Source of the DNA: Smithella sp. | Lineage (GTDB): Bacteria; Desulfobacterota; Syntrophia; Syntrophales; Smithellaceae | Length of the DNA: 10,998 nt | NCBI GenBank assembly: GCA_012797505.1 | Contig: JAAZOZ010000122.1 | Coordinates: 1-10,998, forward strand | Direction of reading: 5' to 3' | Shown here: positions 1-6,574 of the stretch, one piece after another | Position numbering within the stretch: the first letter of the stretch is position 1 | How the letters are laid out: every line of letters begins with the position of its first letter | Position numbers and translations under genes: made by a program | Notes under the pieces: generated by a model | The model's database searches: none | Seen by the model: only the letters and a program-made list of their open reading frames with translations | What the model was told of the DNA's origin: nothing

Positions 1-1239
1 ATTCAGATACGCGCCAAAAGCCCCGACCACCTCGCGGGCGCCGGGCGCCGCCAGCAGCCTTCGGGCTTCCTGCGACGGGGAATAGCGTTCATCAAAAAAT
101 AAATCGATGTGATCCCCGATCTCCGCCAGCGTCGTCAGTTCTTCTTTCACGATGCCGATGATCTCCTTAAGCCACAGAGGGTCCAGTGTTTCCGGCTGAT
201 AACCCGCCTCGCGTAAAAACGGCTGAAGTCTTTCCAGCAAATCGCCGGCGGTCAGGTTTCTTATGTAAAGCGCGTTGAGCCAGCGGAGCTTTTCTTCATC
301 AAAGACCGCGCCGCTTTTCGATGCGCGTTCCAGTGAAAAAGCCTCCGCCATTTCAGACTGCGACAGCACTTCCCGAGCATCGGCAAAGGAGCTTCCCAGA
401 AGCCCCAGATAATTGAGCAGCGCTTCGGGCAGGAACCCCTGTTTGCGGAATTCGCCCACGGACACGGAGCCGTGGCGCTTGCCGAGCTTGGCGTGGTCTT
501 TTCCCAGAATCAGACAATGGTGGGCAAACACCGGCTCGTCAAATCCAAAAGCCCGATACAGCAGAATTTGCAAGGCGGTGTTGGACAGATGATCTTCGCC
601 GCGGATGACATGCGAAATCGCCATCAGATGGTCATCGATCACGACCGCAAAGTTATAGGCGGGCATTCCGTTGGACCGCACGATAATGAAATCGCCCATG
701 GCTTCGCCTTCAAACCGCATCGGCCCCCGGATCAGGTCATGAAATTCAATCGTCGTCCGGGGAACCTTGAAACGATAGGAAGGCTTCCGGCCGGACGCGG
801 CCAGCGCTTCGCGTTCTTTTTCGCTGAGATTTCGGCATTTCCCCGAATAGCGCGGCATGCGCCTGGCGAGAATCAGCGTCCGGCGCTCCTCTTCCAGCTC
901 TTCTTCCGTGCAATAGCAGGGATACGCCAGGTCCGCGTCCATCAGTTTTTTCAGATGCGCCGCATAGAGATCCAGCCTTTCACTCTGCCGGTAGGGGCCA
1001 TAGGCGCCGCCGATGTCCGGTCCTTCGTCCCAGTCAAGCCCCAGCCATTTCAAGTCCTCCAGAAGACCGGTCTGGTAGGCCGAATCGCTGCGGGATTCAT
1101 CCGTGTCTTCAATCCGCAGAATGAAACAACCGCCCTCGCGCCGGGCGAACATCCAGTTGAACAATGCGGTGCGCGCATTGCCCACATGCAGATCTCCGGT
1201 GGGAGACGGCGCAAAACGGACTCTGGCCTTATGCTCCAT
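1..1239 (-). CDS. gltX: Glutamyl-tRNA synthetase, 3' end cut by the window edge
   Basis: Charges tRNA-Glu (and in many bacteria lacking GlnRS also tRNA-Gln) with glutamate in the cytoplasm. The first 413 codons are present; the anticodon-binding C-terminus lies beyond position 1. Read from the ATG at 1239, the protein opens with the class I signature PSPTGDLHVGNAR (HIGH-type box HVGN, residues 18-21). It continues with RIEDTD at 42-47, a zinc-type Cys cluster (C108, C110, C135), the GEDHLSN segment near 214-220, and a KMSKS-loop equivalent KLGKRHG at 251-257. The loop has Gly where Ser is usual. The start is supported by the family N-terminus and a GAAGGG ribosome site 7 nt upstream, lying inside the end of ispDF. 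The gene overlaps ispDF by 11 bp, so it is probably cotranscribed and translationally coupled. The identity is certain; whether it is discriminating or non-discriminating cannot be told here. Confidence 0.96.
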   Translation of the reverse strand, partial: MEHKARVRFAPSPTGDLHVGNARTALFNWMFARREGGCFILRIEDTDESRSDSAYQTGLLEDLKWLGLDWDEGPDIGGAYGPYRQSERLDLYAAHLKKLMDADLAYPCYCTEEELEEERRTLILARRMPRYSGKCRNLSEKEREALAASGRKPSYRFKVPRTTIEFHDLIRGPMRFEGEAMGDFIIVRSNGMPAYNFAVVIDDHLMAISHVIRGEDHLSNTALQILLYRAFGFDEPVFAHHCLILGKDHAKLGKRHGSVSVGEFRKQGFLPEALLNYLGLLGSSFADAREVLSQSEMAEAFSLERASKSGAVFDEEKLRWLNALYIRNLTAGDLLERLQPFLREAGYQPETLDPLWLKEIIGIVKEELTTLAEIGDHIDLFFDERYSPSQEARRLLAAPGAREVVGAFGAYLN

Positions 1240-2419
1240 CCGCGATCCCTTCCGTGCCGCAGGCCGTCGCCCAAACGGCGATTCCCTCGCCGCGGCCCGC
1301 AAAGCCCATCTCCTCGTTGGTCTTGGCTTTGATGTTCACGGCCGTTTCCGGAATCTTGAGCGCCCGGGCAATGTTGGCTGCCATGGCCTGCGCGTAGGGC
1401 GCCAGCCTGGGCTTCTCCAGCACGACCGTGGCGTCGATGTTCTCGATGCTCACGCCTCTGGATTCGACGATCCTTCCGACGCGCTCCAGAAGGACCAGGC
1501 TGGAAATGTCTTTAAACGCGGGATCGTTATCCGGAAAATGCCGGCCGATGTCCCCCGCTCCGGCCATGCCCAAAAGCGCGTCACAGACGGCGTGCAGGAG
1601 CGCGTCGGCATCGGAATGCCCCGCGAGCCCGCGGTCAAAGGGGATTTCCACGCCGCCCAGCTTAAGTTTCCTGTCCTTTGCGAACCGATGGCTGTCGTAT
1701 CCCAATCCGGCGCGGGGACGGCGCTGCCTGGCCGCCGCGGCTTTCAGAAGAGACTCCGCCATTTTCACATCTTCCGGCGTTGTGATTTTCATGTTTTCAT
1801 CGGATCCCGTAATCATTTGGACCTTTGCGCCGATTCTTTCCGCCAGCGACGCGTCATCCGTTCCGTAATAATGGTCTTTTTCGGCCGCCTCATACGCGCG
1901 GCGCAAAAGATTGTATGAAAACGCCTGGGGCGTCTGTGTCTGCCATAAATTGCGGCGGGGAAGCGTTGTTTTGACGATGCCGTCCTCCGTCGTTTCCTTA
2001 ATGGTATCCTTTGCGGGAATTCCCAGGGAGGCGGCGCCGCACCCGACGGCCGCGGCCAGAACCCGAATAATCATGTCTTCGGTGACAAAAGGCCGGACGG
2101 CATCATGAACCATGACGATGTCGCAGGGCAACTTAACGGCCCGCAGGCCGCAGGCGACGGAATCCTGTCGCTGTCTGCCTCCGGCAACAACGGCAGCCAC
2201 TTTGGTGAGATTGTATTTCTCCACCACCTGTTTCCGGACGGACAAAACATCATCACCCGGGACGACCACAATGATGTCGGAAATCGCCTCCACTTTCTGA
2301 AACACAAGAAGCGTGCGCACCAGCACCGGCAAAGCATGGAGCAAAAGATACTGCTTGGCCATCGGAGCGCCCACCCTTTTGCCTGAGCCGCCGGCGGGAA
2401 TAATAGCCACTGTTTTCAT
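1229..2419 (-). CDS. ispDF: Bifunctional IspD/IspF, MEP-pathway isoprenoid enzyme
   Basis: A 396-residue fusion of 2-C-methyl-D-erythritol 4-phosphate cytidylyltransferase (IspD, about 1-228) and 2-C-methyl-D-erythritol 2,4-cyclodiphosphate synthase (IspF, about 236-385). It supplies two steps of non-mevalonate isoprenoid synthesis. IspD shows the nucleotide-binding start PAGGSGKR (8-15) with K22, VHDAVRP at 104-110, and the TQTPQAF segment at 161-167. IspF shows GYDSHRF (zinc ligands D242 and H244), GHSDADALLHAVCDALLG (H276 as third ligand), DIGRHFPDND and KAKTNEEMGF. The ATG at 2419 is chosen because family IspD proteins begin right at this MKTVAIIPAGG. The frame is open 38 codons further upstream, but that part reads through a terminator hairpin. 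The ribosome site is weak (GAG about 8 nt upstream). Fused ispDF is common in alpha- and epsilonproteobacteria and occurs in some delta lineages. Stop TAA at 1229-1231 lies within the start region of gltX. Confidence 0.96.
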   Translation of the reverse strand: MKTVAIIPAGGSGKRVGAPMAKQYLLLHALPVLVRTLLVFQKVEAISDIIVVVPGDDVLSVRKQVVEKYNLTKVAAVVAGGRQRQDSVACGLRAVKLPCDIVMVHDAVRPFVTEDMIIRVLAAAVGCGAASLGIPAKDTIKETTEDGIVKTTLPRRNLWQTQTPQAFSYNLLRRAYEAAEKDHYYGTDDASLAERIGAKVQMITGSDENMKITTPEDVKMAESLLKAAAARQRRPRAGLGYDSHRFAKDRKLKLGGVEIPFDRGLAGHSDADALLHAVCDALLGMAGAGDIGRHFPDNDPAFKDISSLVLLERVGRIVESRGVSIENIDATVVLEKPRLAPYAQAMAANIARALKIPETAVNIKAKTNEEMGFAGRGEGIAVWATACGTEGIADGA

Positions 2420-2429
2420 AGCAAATCTC

Positions 2430-2468
2430 AAAAAAAACAGGCCCGAAAAGCCATTTTCCGGGCCTGTT
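2430..2468 (-). terminator. Rho-independent terminator-like hairpin just upstream of ispDF
   Basis: On the minus strand, ACAGGCCCG (2467-2459) pairs perfectly with CGGGCCTGT (2445-2437). An inner AAAA/TTTT pairing sits above a one-base bulge. The stem is followed by a run of about seven T (2436-2430). This is a textbook intrinsic terminator for transcription coming from the PIN/TRAM gene. It ends only about 10 nt before the ispDF ATG, so either ispDF has no promoter beyond it, or the hairpin attenuates read-through into ispDF-gltX. Confidence 0.75.
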
Positions 2469-2515
2469 CCGGATGTTTTTCCTCCCGGCCAAAAAGATGC
2501 AGGCAACAGGTCGAT

Positions 2516-2630
2516 AGCTTTGAAAAATGTCATTTCGAGGAGCGTAAGCGACGAGAAACCTTAAGGATTGCCGTTTGTTCAAGATTTCTCCCTTCGGTCG
2601 AAATGACAAAAATGGCCGTTATTCAAAGCT
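2516..2630. repeat. Palindromic MITE/REP-like element
   Basis: An imperfect inverted repeat between the PIN/TRAM gene and ispDF. The core is 2528-2608: the left arm opens TGTCATTTCG and the right arm closes CGAAATGACA. Both arms also share a GAGAAA(C/T)CTT block around the central spacer. An outer pair, AGCTTTGAA at 2516-2524 and TTCAAAGCT at 2622-2630, extends the dyad. Outside that lie near-identical direct repeats, CAGGTCGAT (2507-2515) and CAGGTCTAT (2633-2641), which look like a target-site duplication. The core arms resemble, from memory, a dispersed GTCATTTCGACCGAAGGG-type repeat common in environmental bacterial genomes. No protein is encoded. It may also act as a 3'-end hairpin for the upstream gene. 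Confidence 0.7.
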
Positions 2631-2637
2631 CTCAGGT

Positions 2638-3657
2638 CTATGCATTGCCGCTTTTCTTGTCGGCGGCTTCCTTGAGCTCCGTGAAGATCATTCGGCCGGC
2701 CGTCGTCTGCAGCACGCTGGTGACAACCACATCGACGGTCGTGTTGATCATTTTTTGCGCGCTGTCCACGACGATCATGGTTCCGTCGTCCAGATAACCG
2801 ACGCCCTGCCCCTGTTCCTTGCCTTCCCGGATGATCTTCACCGTCATCTGCTCTCCGGGCAAAACCACCGGTTTCATGGCATTGGCCAGTTCGTTGACGT
2901 TGAGGACGCGCACACCCTGCAACTCTGCAACTTTGTTCAGGTTATAATCGTTGGTCAGGAGTTTGGCGTTTAGTTTCTGGGCCAGGGCCACCAGTTTCCC
3001 GTCCACGCCTTTTATTTTGGGAAAATCCTGCTCGACAATTTCAATATTGATGGCCGTGCTCTTCTGCATGCGGTTTAAAACATCCAGCCCGCGGCGGCCC
3101 CGTGAGCGCTTCATGGAATCCGAGGAATCGGCAATGAACTGGAGCTCATTGAGGACAAAACGCGGAACGATCAGTTCTCCGTCCACAAAACCCGTATCGC
3201 AGATGTCCGCGATTCTTCCGTCAATGATCACGCTGGTATCCAGCAGGCGGTGATCCATCAGTTTCCTGGAATCGGGGGTGCGAAAATTGACTTCCTCCGC
3301 CTTTTTCGAGCCGATCACAAGCCCCAGGTACCCCAGAATGCCGATCAGGAGCAGATAGATCCAGGGAACAACCTGCTGATTCTGCGGGATCCGGATGACC
3401 ATATTCAAACCAAAACCGATCATCAGCGCGATCAACAGACCGATGATCATGCCGACCACACCACCCGCGATGATTCTCACGGATTGCTTGCGGATGTTGC
3501 GTTCGACCCGAATGACCAGCAGCGCAACGACCAAGCCTATAATTAAGCCGAAAATTGCCTGAAAAACAGCGTATGGACTGGCTGCCGCCATGGCGTAGTA
3601 AGCGATAAAATAACCGCTGACCGAACAAATCAAAACCAATAATGCTCTTACGATCAA
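2638..3657 (-). CDS. YacL-like membrane protein with PIN and TRAM domains
   Basis: A predicted membrane-anchored nuclease-fold protein of 339 residues. The N-terminal 120 residues form about four hydrophobic segments with Gly-rich helices. A PIN domain follows at about 137-255. It has the acidic metal-site residues of the family: D140 and D146 in LDTSVIIDGR, E171 in VLNELQ, D219 in VDGKLVALA and D237 in LLTNDYNL. A C-terminal TRAM domain (about 263-327) suggests RNA binding. This is the architecture of Bacillus YacL, whose cellular target is not established as far as I know. The start chosen is TTG at 3657. A near-perfect ribosome site (GGGAGGTGA) sits 5-8 nt before it, whereas the alternative GTG at 3666 lies inside that site and could not use it. 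The protein starts MIVRALL. Stop TAG lies inside the right direct repeat of the palindromic element. The order with ispDF and gltX downstream is as in Bacillus. Confidence 0.92.
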   Translation of the reverse strand: MIVRALLVLICSVSGYFIAYYAMAAASPYAVFQAIFGLIIGLVVALLVIRVERNIRKQSVRIIAGGVVGMIIGLLIALMIGFGLNMVIRIPQNQQVVPWIYLLLIGILGYLGLVIGSKKAEEVNFRTPDSRKLMDHRLLDTSVIIDGRIADICDTGFVDGELIVPRFVLNELQFIADSSDSMKRSRGRRGLDVLNRMQKSTAINIEIVEQDFPKIKGVDGKLVALAQKLNAKLLTNDYNLNKVAELQGVRVLNVNELANAMKPVVLPGEQMTVKIIREGKEQGQGVGYLDDGTMIVVDSAQKMINTTVDVVVTSVLQTTAGRMIFTELKEAADKKSGNA

Positions 3658-3712
3658 TCGTTTCACCTCCCTTCGAATAAAAGAATGAATGGAATCTTAT
3701 AAATCAGGAATA

Positions 3713-3740
3713 AAATTAAGCGAATGTTACTTCTTGTCAA
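3713..3740 (-). promoter_or_regulatory. Probable sigma-70 promoter of the PIN/TRAM gene
   Basis: On the minus strand a perfect -35 box TTGACA (3740-3735) is followed, after 16 bp, by TAATTT (3718-3713), a 3/6 match to the -10 consensus. It lies in the 175-bp gap after carD and about 55 nt before the TTG start. The -35 is strong and the exact -10 is uncertain. The rest of the gap (3741-3841) is AT-rich and holds no gene I can see. Confidence 0.5.
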
Positions 3741-3841
3741 ATGCGTTGAATATGGAGGTCCCGCACACGATCAGGGAAAGAGGGTTTGTTCTTCTTTAAG
3801 TTTTCAAAGAGCGAAAAACAGACAGACCCGATATCCATTCG

Positions 3842-4327
3842 CTATTGCACGGTGAAAATCATCTGCAAATCGCGTTCAACCTTGGCTTCCTGCGCGTTGG
3901 TGGCGACGGAGATTTCCTTCACAAGCAGATTTTTCGCGGTATCCATCATCTTCCGCTCGCCGAAAGAAAGGTTTTTATCGCTTTTCAAAATGAACAAATC
4001 CCTTAAAACACTGGCAATTTCAAAAACAGACCCTGTTTTGATCTTCTCCAGATACTCCCGGTAGCGCTTGTTCCAGGTTTGTTTGTCTATGGTGACATCT
4101 TTGTTTCGCAGGATTTCATACACCTTGGGGATTTCCTTCTCCAGAATGACTTCCCTGAGCCCCACAGCCTTGGCAGAATTGGTTGGAATCATGATCTTCA
4201 TGCCGTTGCCCATAATTTTCATGACATAAAAAGGCTGCTTTTTCCCCATCACTTCCCTATTCTCAATAGCCTCTATGACACCGACCCCCTGGGCCGGATA
4301 CACTGCCAAATCACCTACTTTAAACAT
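3842..4327 (-). CDS. carD: CarD/CdnL-family RNA polymerase-binding regulator
   Basis: A 161-residue member of the CarD/CdnL family. These proteins bind the RNA polymerase beta subunit and stabilise open promoter complexes, often at rRNA and housekeeping promoters. The N-terminal RNAP-interacting (Tudor-like) part is plain: MFKVGDLAVYPAQGVGVIEAI, then YVMKIMGNGMKIMIP (34-48). The helical C-terminal DNA-binding part carries W85 in TWNKRYREY. This matches the conserved tryptophan that wedges into the upstream edge of the -10 bubble in characterised homologues. Length is typical of stand-alone CdnL (about 160). ATG at 4327 is the only sensible start; AGGCAGG lies just upstream. Both flanking gaps hold promoter-like sites, so it is probably its own unit or the head of one with the PIN/TRAM gene. 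Confidence 0.93.
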   Translation of the reverse strand: MFKVGDLAVYPAQGVGVIEAIENREVMGKKQPFYVMKIMGNGMKIMIPTNSAKAVGLREVILEKEIPKVYEILRNKDVTIDKQTWNKRYREYLEKIKTGSVFEIASVLRDLFILKSDKNLSFGERKMMDTAKNLLVKEISVATNAQEAKVERDLQMIFTVQ

Positions 4328-4357
4328 TGGATACCTGCCTTTCTATTAGAGATCAGG

Positions 4358-4386
4358 ACTTTATCACTTTTTCTTGATTTAGTCAA
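4358..4386 (-). promoter_or_regulatory. Probable sigma-70 promoter of carD
   Basis: On the minus strand TTGACT (4386-4381, 5/6 to consensus -35) is separated by exactly 17 bp from TAAAGT (4363-4358, 4/6 to consensus -10). The site is 31 bp upstream of the carD ATG, in the 119-bp gap after nlpD, which otherwise holds no gene. Confidence 0.6.
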
Positions 4387-4446
4387 TGATAAATACAGTT
4401 TATGAAAAGCTTCGGAAAGGTTGCCCGGGGTTGAAAAAATGGCTTC

Positions 4447-5385
4447 TTACGGCAAATAAAACAATGGATTCCGGGCTTTGCCCTTGATGCGGATCTCAAA
4501 ATTAAAATAGGTTTCCCCCGCCTCATCGGTTTTCCCGGCATGACCAATCGTCTGGCCTTTGCCCACGTCCTGGTCCGTCCGGACGGATCTTTTGCTGAGA
4601 TGGGTGTAAACCGTTGCGAAGTCGTTGGCATGCCGGATAATCACGGTTTCGCCGAAATCTTTTAAATTTGCCGAAAAAATAACCGTCCCGGAAGCCGCCG
4701 CTTTCACCCTGGTTCCCGCCGGACAGGCGATTTTAATCCAGTTGTGATACGTTTTGTTCGGTTGAATCCCGAAGCGGGTTTTCACTTCTCCGCGAAACGG
4801 CCACGCGAAACGGCCTTTCTCCATCACCACTTTTTCTTCAGAAACCTGCGTCTTTTCCCTGCCGGGTATGTCCGCTTTAGGCGCTGGTAAAACCGTCCCG
4901 GTGTCCGGCCGGGATGGTTTGGCCGTCCCGGCCGGCGTCTGTGGCGTTTTCTCCTGCGACGGCAAGGGTTTGGCAAGTGTTGAAGGCTTTTCCCCACCGG
5001 AAGGCTTGATATCCTTGACCTTTTCTTCCTTGCCGGCATCCGCGGCCGCTTTCCCCGCAGACACCATGACGTCTTCAATCACCTGATCGGCATTCGGAAT
5101 GAAAATGACGGATCCTTCCCGAATGCTGGCTACGTCCTCAATATTATTGATTTCAGCAAGTTCCTGCAGGCCGGTTGAATAAGCGCGGGCGATGCTGTAG
5201 AGGGTTTCCCCTTTTTTGACGATATGGTAAACGCCGCTGGCCTGGGTTTTCTGCATCTGGGAATTCGCGCAACCAACCGGCAAAAGAAGCGCCGCGATGC
5301 ACAATAAAAAGCACGCTCCGAAATACCGGCCTCGAATAACGGCAAGAAACCGGCGGGCGAAGGCAGACCGGATCATTCTTTCCAT
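4447..5385 (-). CDS. nlpD: NlpD-like lipoprotein: LysM plus degenerate LytM (M23) domain
   Basis: A 312-residue envelope protein. A basic then hydrophobic leader (about 1-38) ends in PVGC with C39 as the likely lipidated residue. Pro at -3 is not the usual lipobox residue. A LysM domain (about 51-97, YHIVKKGETLYSIA) binds peptidoglycan. A Pro/Lys/Ser-rich linker (104-190) leads to an M23/LytM fold (about 193-312, FAWPFRGEVKTRFG). Of the zinc ligands, H214 (first His) and H262 (YTHLS) are kept. The Asp of HxxxD is K218, and the HxH pair is Y293/N295. It is therefore unlikely to cut peptidoglycan and should act, like NlpD/EnvC, as an activator of N-acetylmuramoyl-L-alanine amidases in cell separation. 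It lies directly after pcm, as in the enteric surE-pcm-nlpD order. The ATG at 5376 (ATGA overlap with the pcm stop) is a good alternative start. Confidence 0.9.
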   Translation of the reverse strand: MERMIRSAFARRFLAVIRGRYFGACFLLCIAALLLPVGCANSQMQKTQASGVYHIVKKGETLYSIARAYSTGLQELAEINNIEDVASIREGSVIFIPNADQVIEDVMVSAGKAAADAGKEEKVKDIKPSGGEKPSTLAKPLPSQEKTPQTPAGTAKPSRPDTGTVLPAPKADIPGREKTQVSEEKVVMEKGRFAWPFRGEVKTRFGIQPNKTYHNWIKIACPAGTRVKAAASGTVIFSANLKDFGETVIIRHANDFATVYTHLSKRSVRTDQDVGKGQTIGHAGKTDEAGETYFNFEIRIKGKARNPLFYLP

Positions 5386-6026
5386 CCGCTTTCCCCGATC
5401 AGGCTGACAAAGCGGCAGCCCCCCAGATCTTCCTTTTTCAGTTCGGACGGATCTTCAGTCGAGCGGGTAAGTTTATAAAGCGTCTGCACTTCCCGGCCGC
5501 CCACCGGGACAACCATTCTGCCCCCGGGAGAAAGCTGCGCGACCAGATGCTGTGGAAATTGCGGAGCGGCGGCGGTTGTAATGATCGCATCGAAAGGCGC
5601 CTCCTCTTTCCATCCGTACGATCCGTCGCCGACGCGAATGGCGACGTTATAGCAATTCAGCCGGTCCAGAATTTTGCGGGCGCGCGAGGCCAGCACCGCC
5701 ACCCGTTCGATGGAAAAGACCCGGTCGGCCAGTTTGGCCAGGATAGCCGTCTGGTATCCCGATCCCGTGCCGATTTCCAGAACCCGCTCCATCCCTTTCA
5801 ATTCCAGGGCCTGTGTCATCAGCGCGACGATATAGGGCTGGGAAATCGTCTGCCGCTCTCCGATGGGCAGCGGATTGTCGCTGTAAGCCTGGTTAATCAA
5901 CCCCTCATCCACGAAAAGGTGACGCGGGACCGTCTCCATCACTTTCAAAACACGGTCGTCACGGATGGAACGACCGCGAATCTGCGTTTCCACCATGCGA
6001 ATGCGCTGCTTTTTGTACCTGTCCAT
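5373..6026 (-). CDS. pcm: Protein-L-isoaspartate O-methyltransferase
   Basis: Transfers a methyl group from S-adenosylmethionine to L-isoaspartyl residues of damaged proteins, starting their repair in the cytoplasm. The 217-residue length is normal for bacterial Pcm. Diagnostic segments, in order: VMETVPRHLFVDE (about 29-41), the substrate-side motif TISQPYIVALMTQAL, the SAM-binding motif I VLEIGTGSGYQTAIL (about 82-96), VFSIER, and post-I/II segments GDGSYGW and APFDAIITTAAAPQFP, then LSPGGRMVVPVG. ATG at 6026 is preferred over a TTG one codon upstream. It forms a TGATG junction with the stop of the preceding gene and has AGGCGG close upstream. The 3' end overlaps the nlpD start region, giving a coupled three-gene unit. 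Confidence 0.95.
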   Translation of the reverse strand: MDRYKKQRIRMVETQIRGRSIRDDRVLKVMETVPRHLFVDEGLINQAYSDNPLPIGERQTISQPYIVALMTQALELKGMERVLEIGTGSGYQTAILAKLADRVFSIERVAVLASRARKILDRLNCYNVAIRVGDGSYGWKEEAPFDAIITTAAAPQFPQHLVAQLSPGGRMVVPVGGREVQTLYKLTRSTEDPSELKKEDLGGCRFVSLIGESGWKE

Positions 6027-6421
6027 CAAACCGCCTGCATCTTTTTCTTTTTGGAGGGAATCCGGTAGAGTCTCTGAACCGTTTCGTGTCTGCGCAATCC
6101 CAGGGCTTCCCGGGTTACAATCAAATAATAATATTGAATCTCGGCTTTTTGGCAGGCCGCGTTAAATTGCTCAACAATTTCGTTGATTTCTTCAAAAACC
6201 GACTGCTTTTCCTTCGGATGCGCGCCCTCCGGCGAGCCGGCTTGCAGCGATTGCCAGCGAAACATCATTTCCCCGAACCGTCGGTCTAACCGGTCCAGCT
6301 TCGCAAGCGCATCCTCGACGGCAAAACCCGCCCTGGCCAGAACCGCCGCTCTTTCCCGCAGCAGTTCTTCACACAAACTTTCCTGGTGTTTCTCTCTTCC
6401 GCTATGCAGTGCCTGCGCCAT
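6026..6421 (-). CDS. Small helical protein of unknown function upstream of pcm
   Basis: I do not recognise this 131-residue protein. It has no signal peptide or membrane segment. Most of it is charged and predicted helical, with heptad-like stretches around 15-65 (rich in Leu, Ala, Glu and Arg) and 73-115 (including EINEIVEQFNAACQKAEIQYYYL). It ends in a very basic tail (SKKKKMQAV). Reality is supported by an AAGAAGG ribosome site 5 nt before the ATG at 6421. A TGATG stop/start junction with pcm and the absence of a competing frame also support it. It is the first gene of the minus-strand unit hyp-pcm-nlpD, facing a divergent phosphoglycerate mutase gene. An accessory or coiled-coil role is only a guess. 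Confidence 0.75.
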   Translation of the reverse strand: MAQALHSGREKHQESLCEELLRERAAVLARAGFAVEDALAKLDRLDRRFGEMMFRWQSLQAGSPEGAHPKEKQSVFEEINEIVEQFNAACQKAEIQYYYLIVTREALGLRRHETVQRLYRIPSKKKKMQAV

Positions 6422-6459
6422 AAAACCTTCTTACCGATTCTCGAGGGCCTCTATCATTC

Positions 6460-6489
6460 AAGCGCTTAATTTTCAAGTTAAAAGCGCTT
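6460..6489. promoter_or_regulatory. Twin 8-bp palindromes, possible operator in the divergent region
   Basis: The self-complementary octamer AAGCGCTT occurs twice, at 6460-6467 and 6482-6489, with 22 bp (about two helical turns) between equivalent bases. It lies between the divergent unknown gene and the phosphoglycerate mutase gene. The shape resembles LacI-family half-site pairs with a central CG (compare cre-type sites). No cognate regulator is encoded here, so function is inference. Confidence 0.35.
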
Positions 6490-6515
6490 ACTTCCGAAAC
6501 GAAGAAATTTTTTTC

Positions 6516-6544
6516 TTTACAGTTCAATATTATTTCGTTACATA
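6516..6544 (+). promoter_or_regulatory. Weak promoter candidate for the phosphoglycerate mutase unit
   Basis: TTTACA (6516-6521) and TACATA (6539-6544) are spaced by 17 bp in the AT-rich divergent gap. The -35 matches 5/6 and the -10 is poor (3/6). A better -10-like TATTAT (6528-6533) has no -35 partner. The gap 6422-6574 shows no other coding signal. Confidence 0.3.
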
Positions 6545-6574
6545 GACGCCCCGATAAACGCAACCGACAAACTG

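Noticed and set aside
472..1332. 286-codon plus-strand open frame across gltX
   Set aside because: It is antisense to the conserved GluRS frame and has no family motif or ribosome site.
2420..2533. 38-codon N-terminal extension of ispDF
   Set aside because: It would be translated through the terminator hairpin, and IspD families start at MKTVAIIPAGG.
3781..3832. Imperfect inverted repeat after carD (GGGTTTGT...ACAGACCC)
   Set aside because: The pairing has many mismatches and no T-run follows on the minus strand, so I do not call a terminator.
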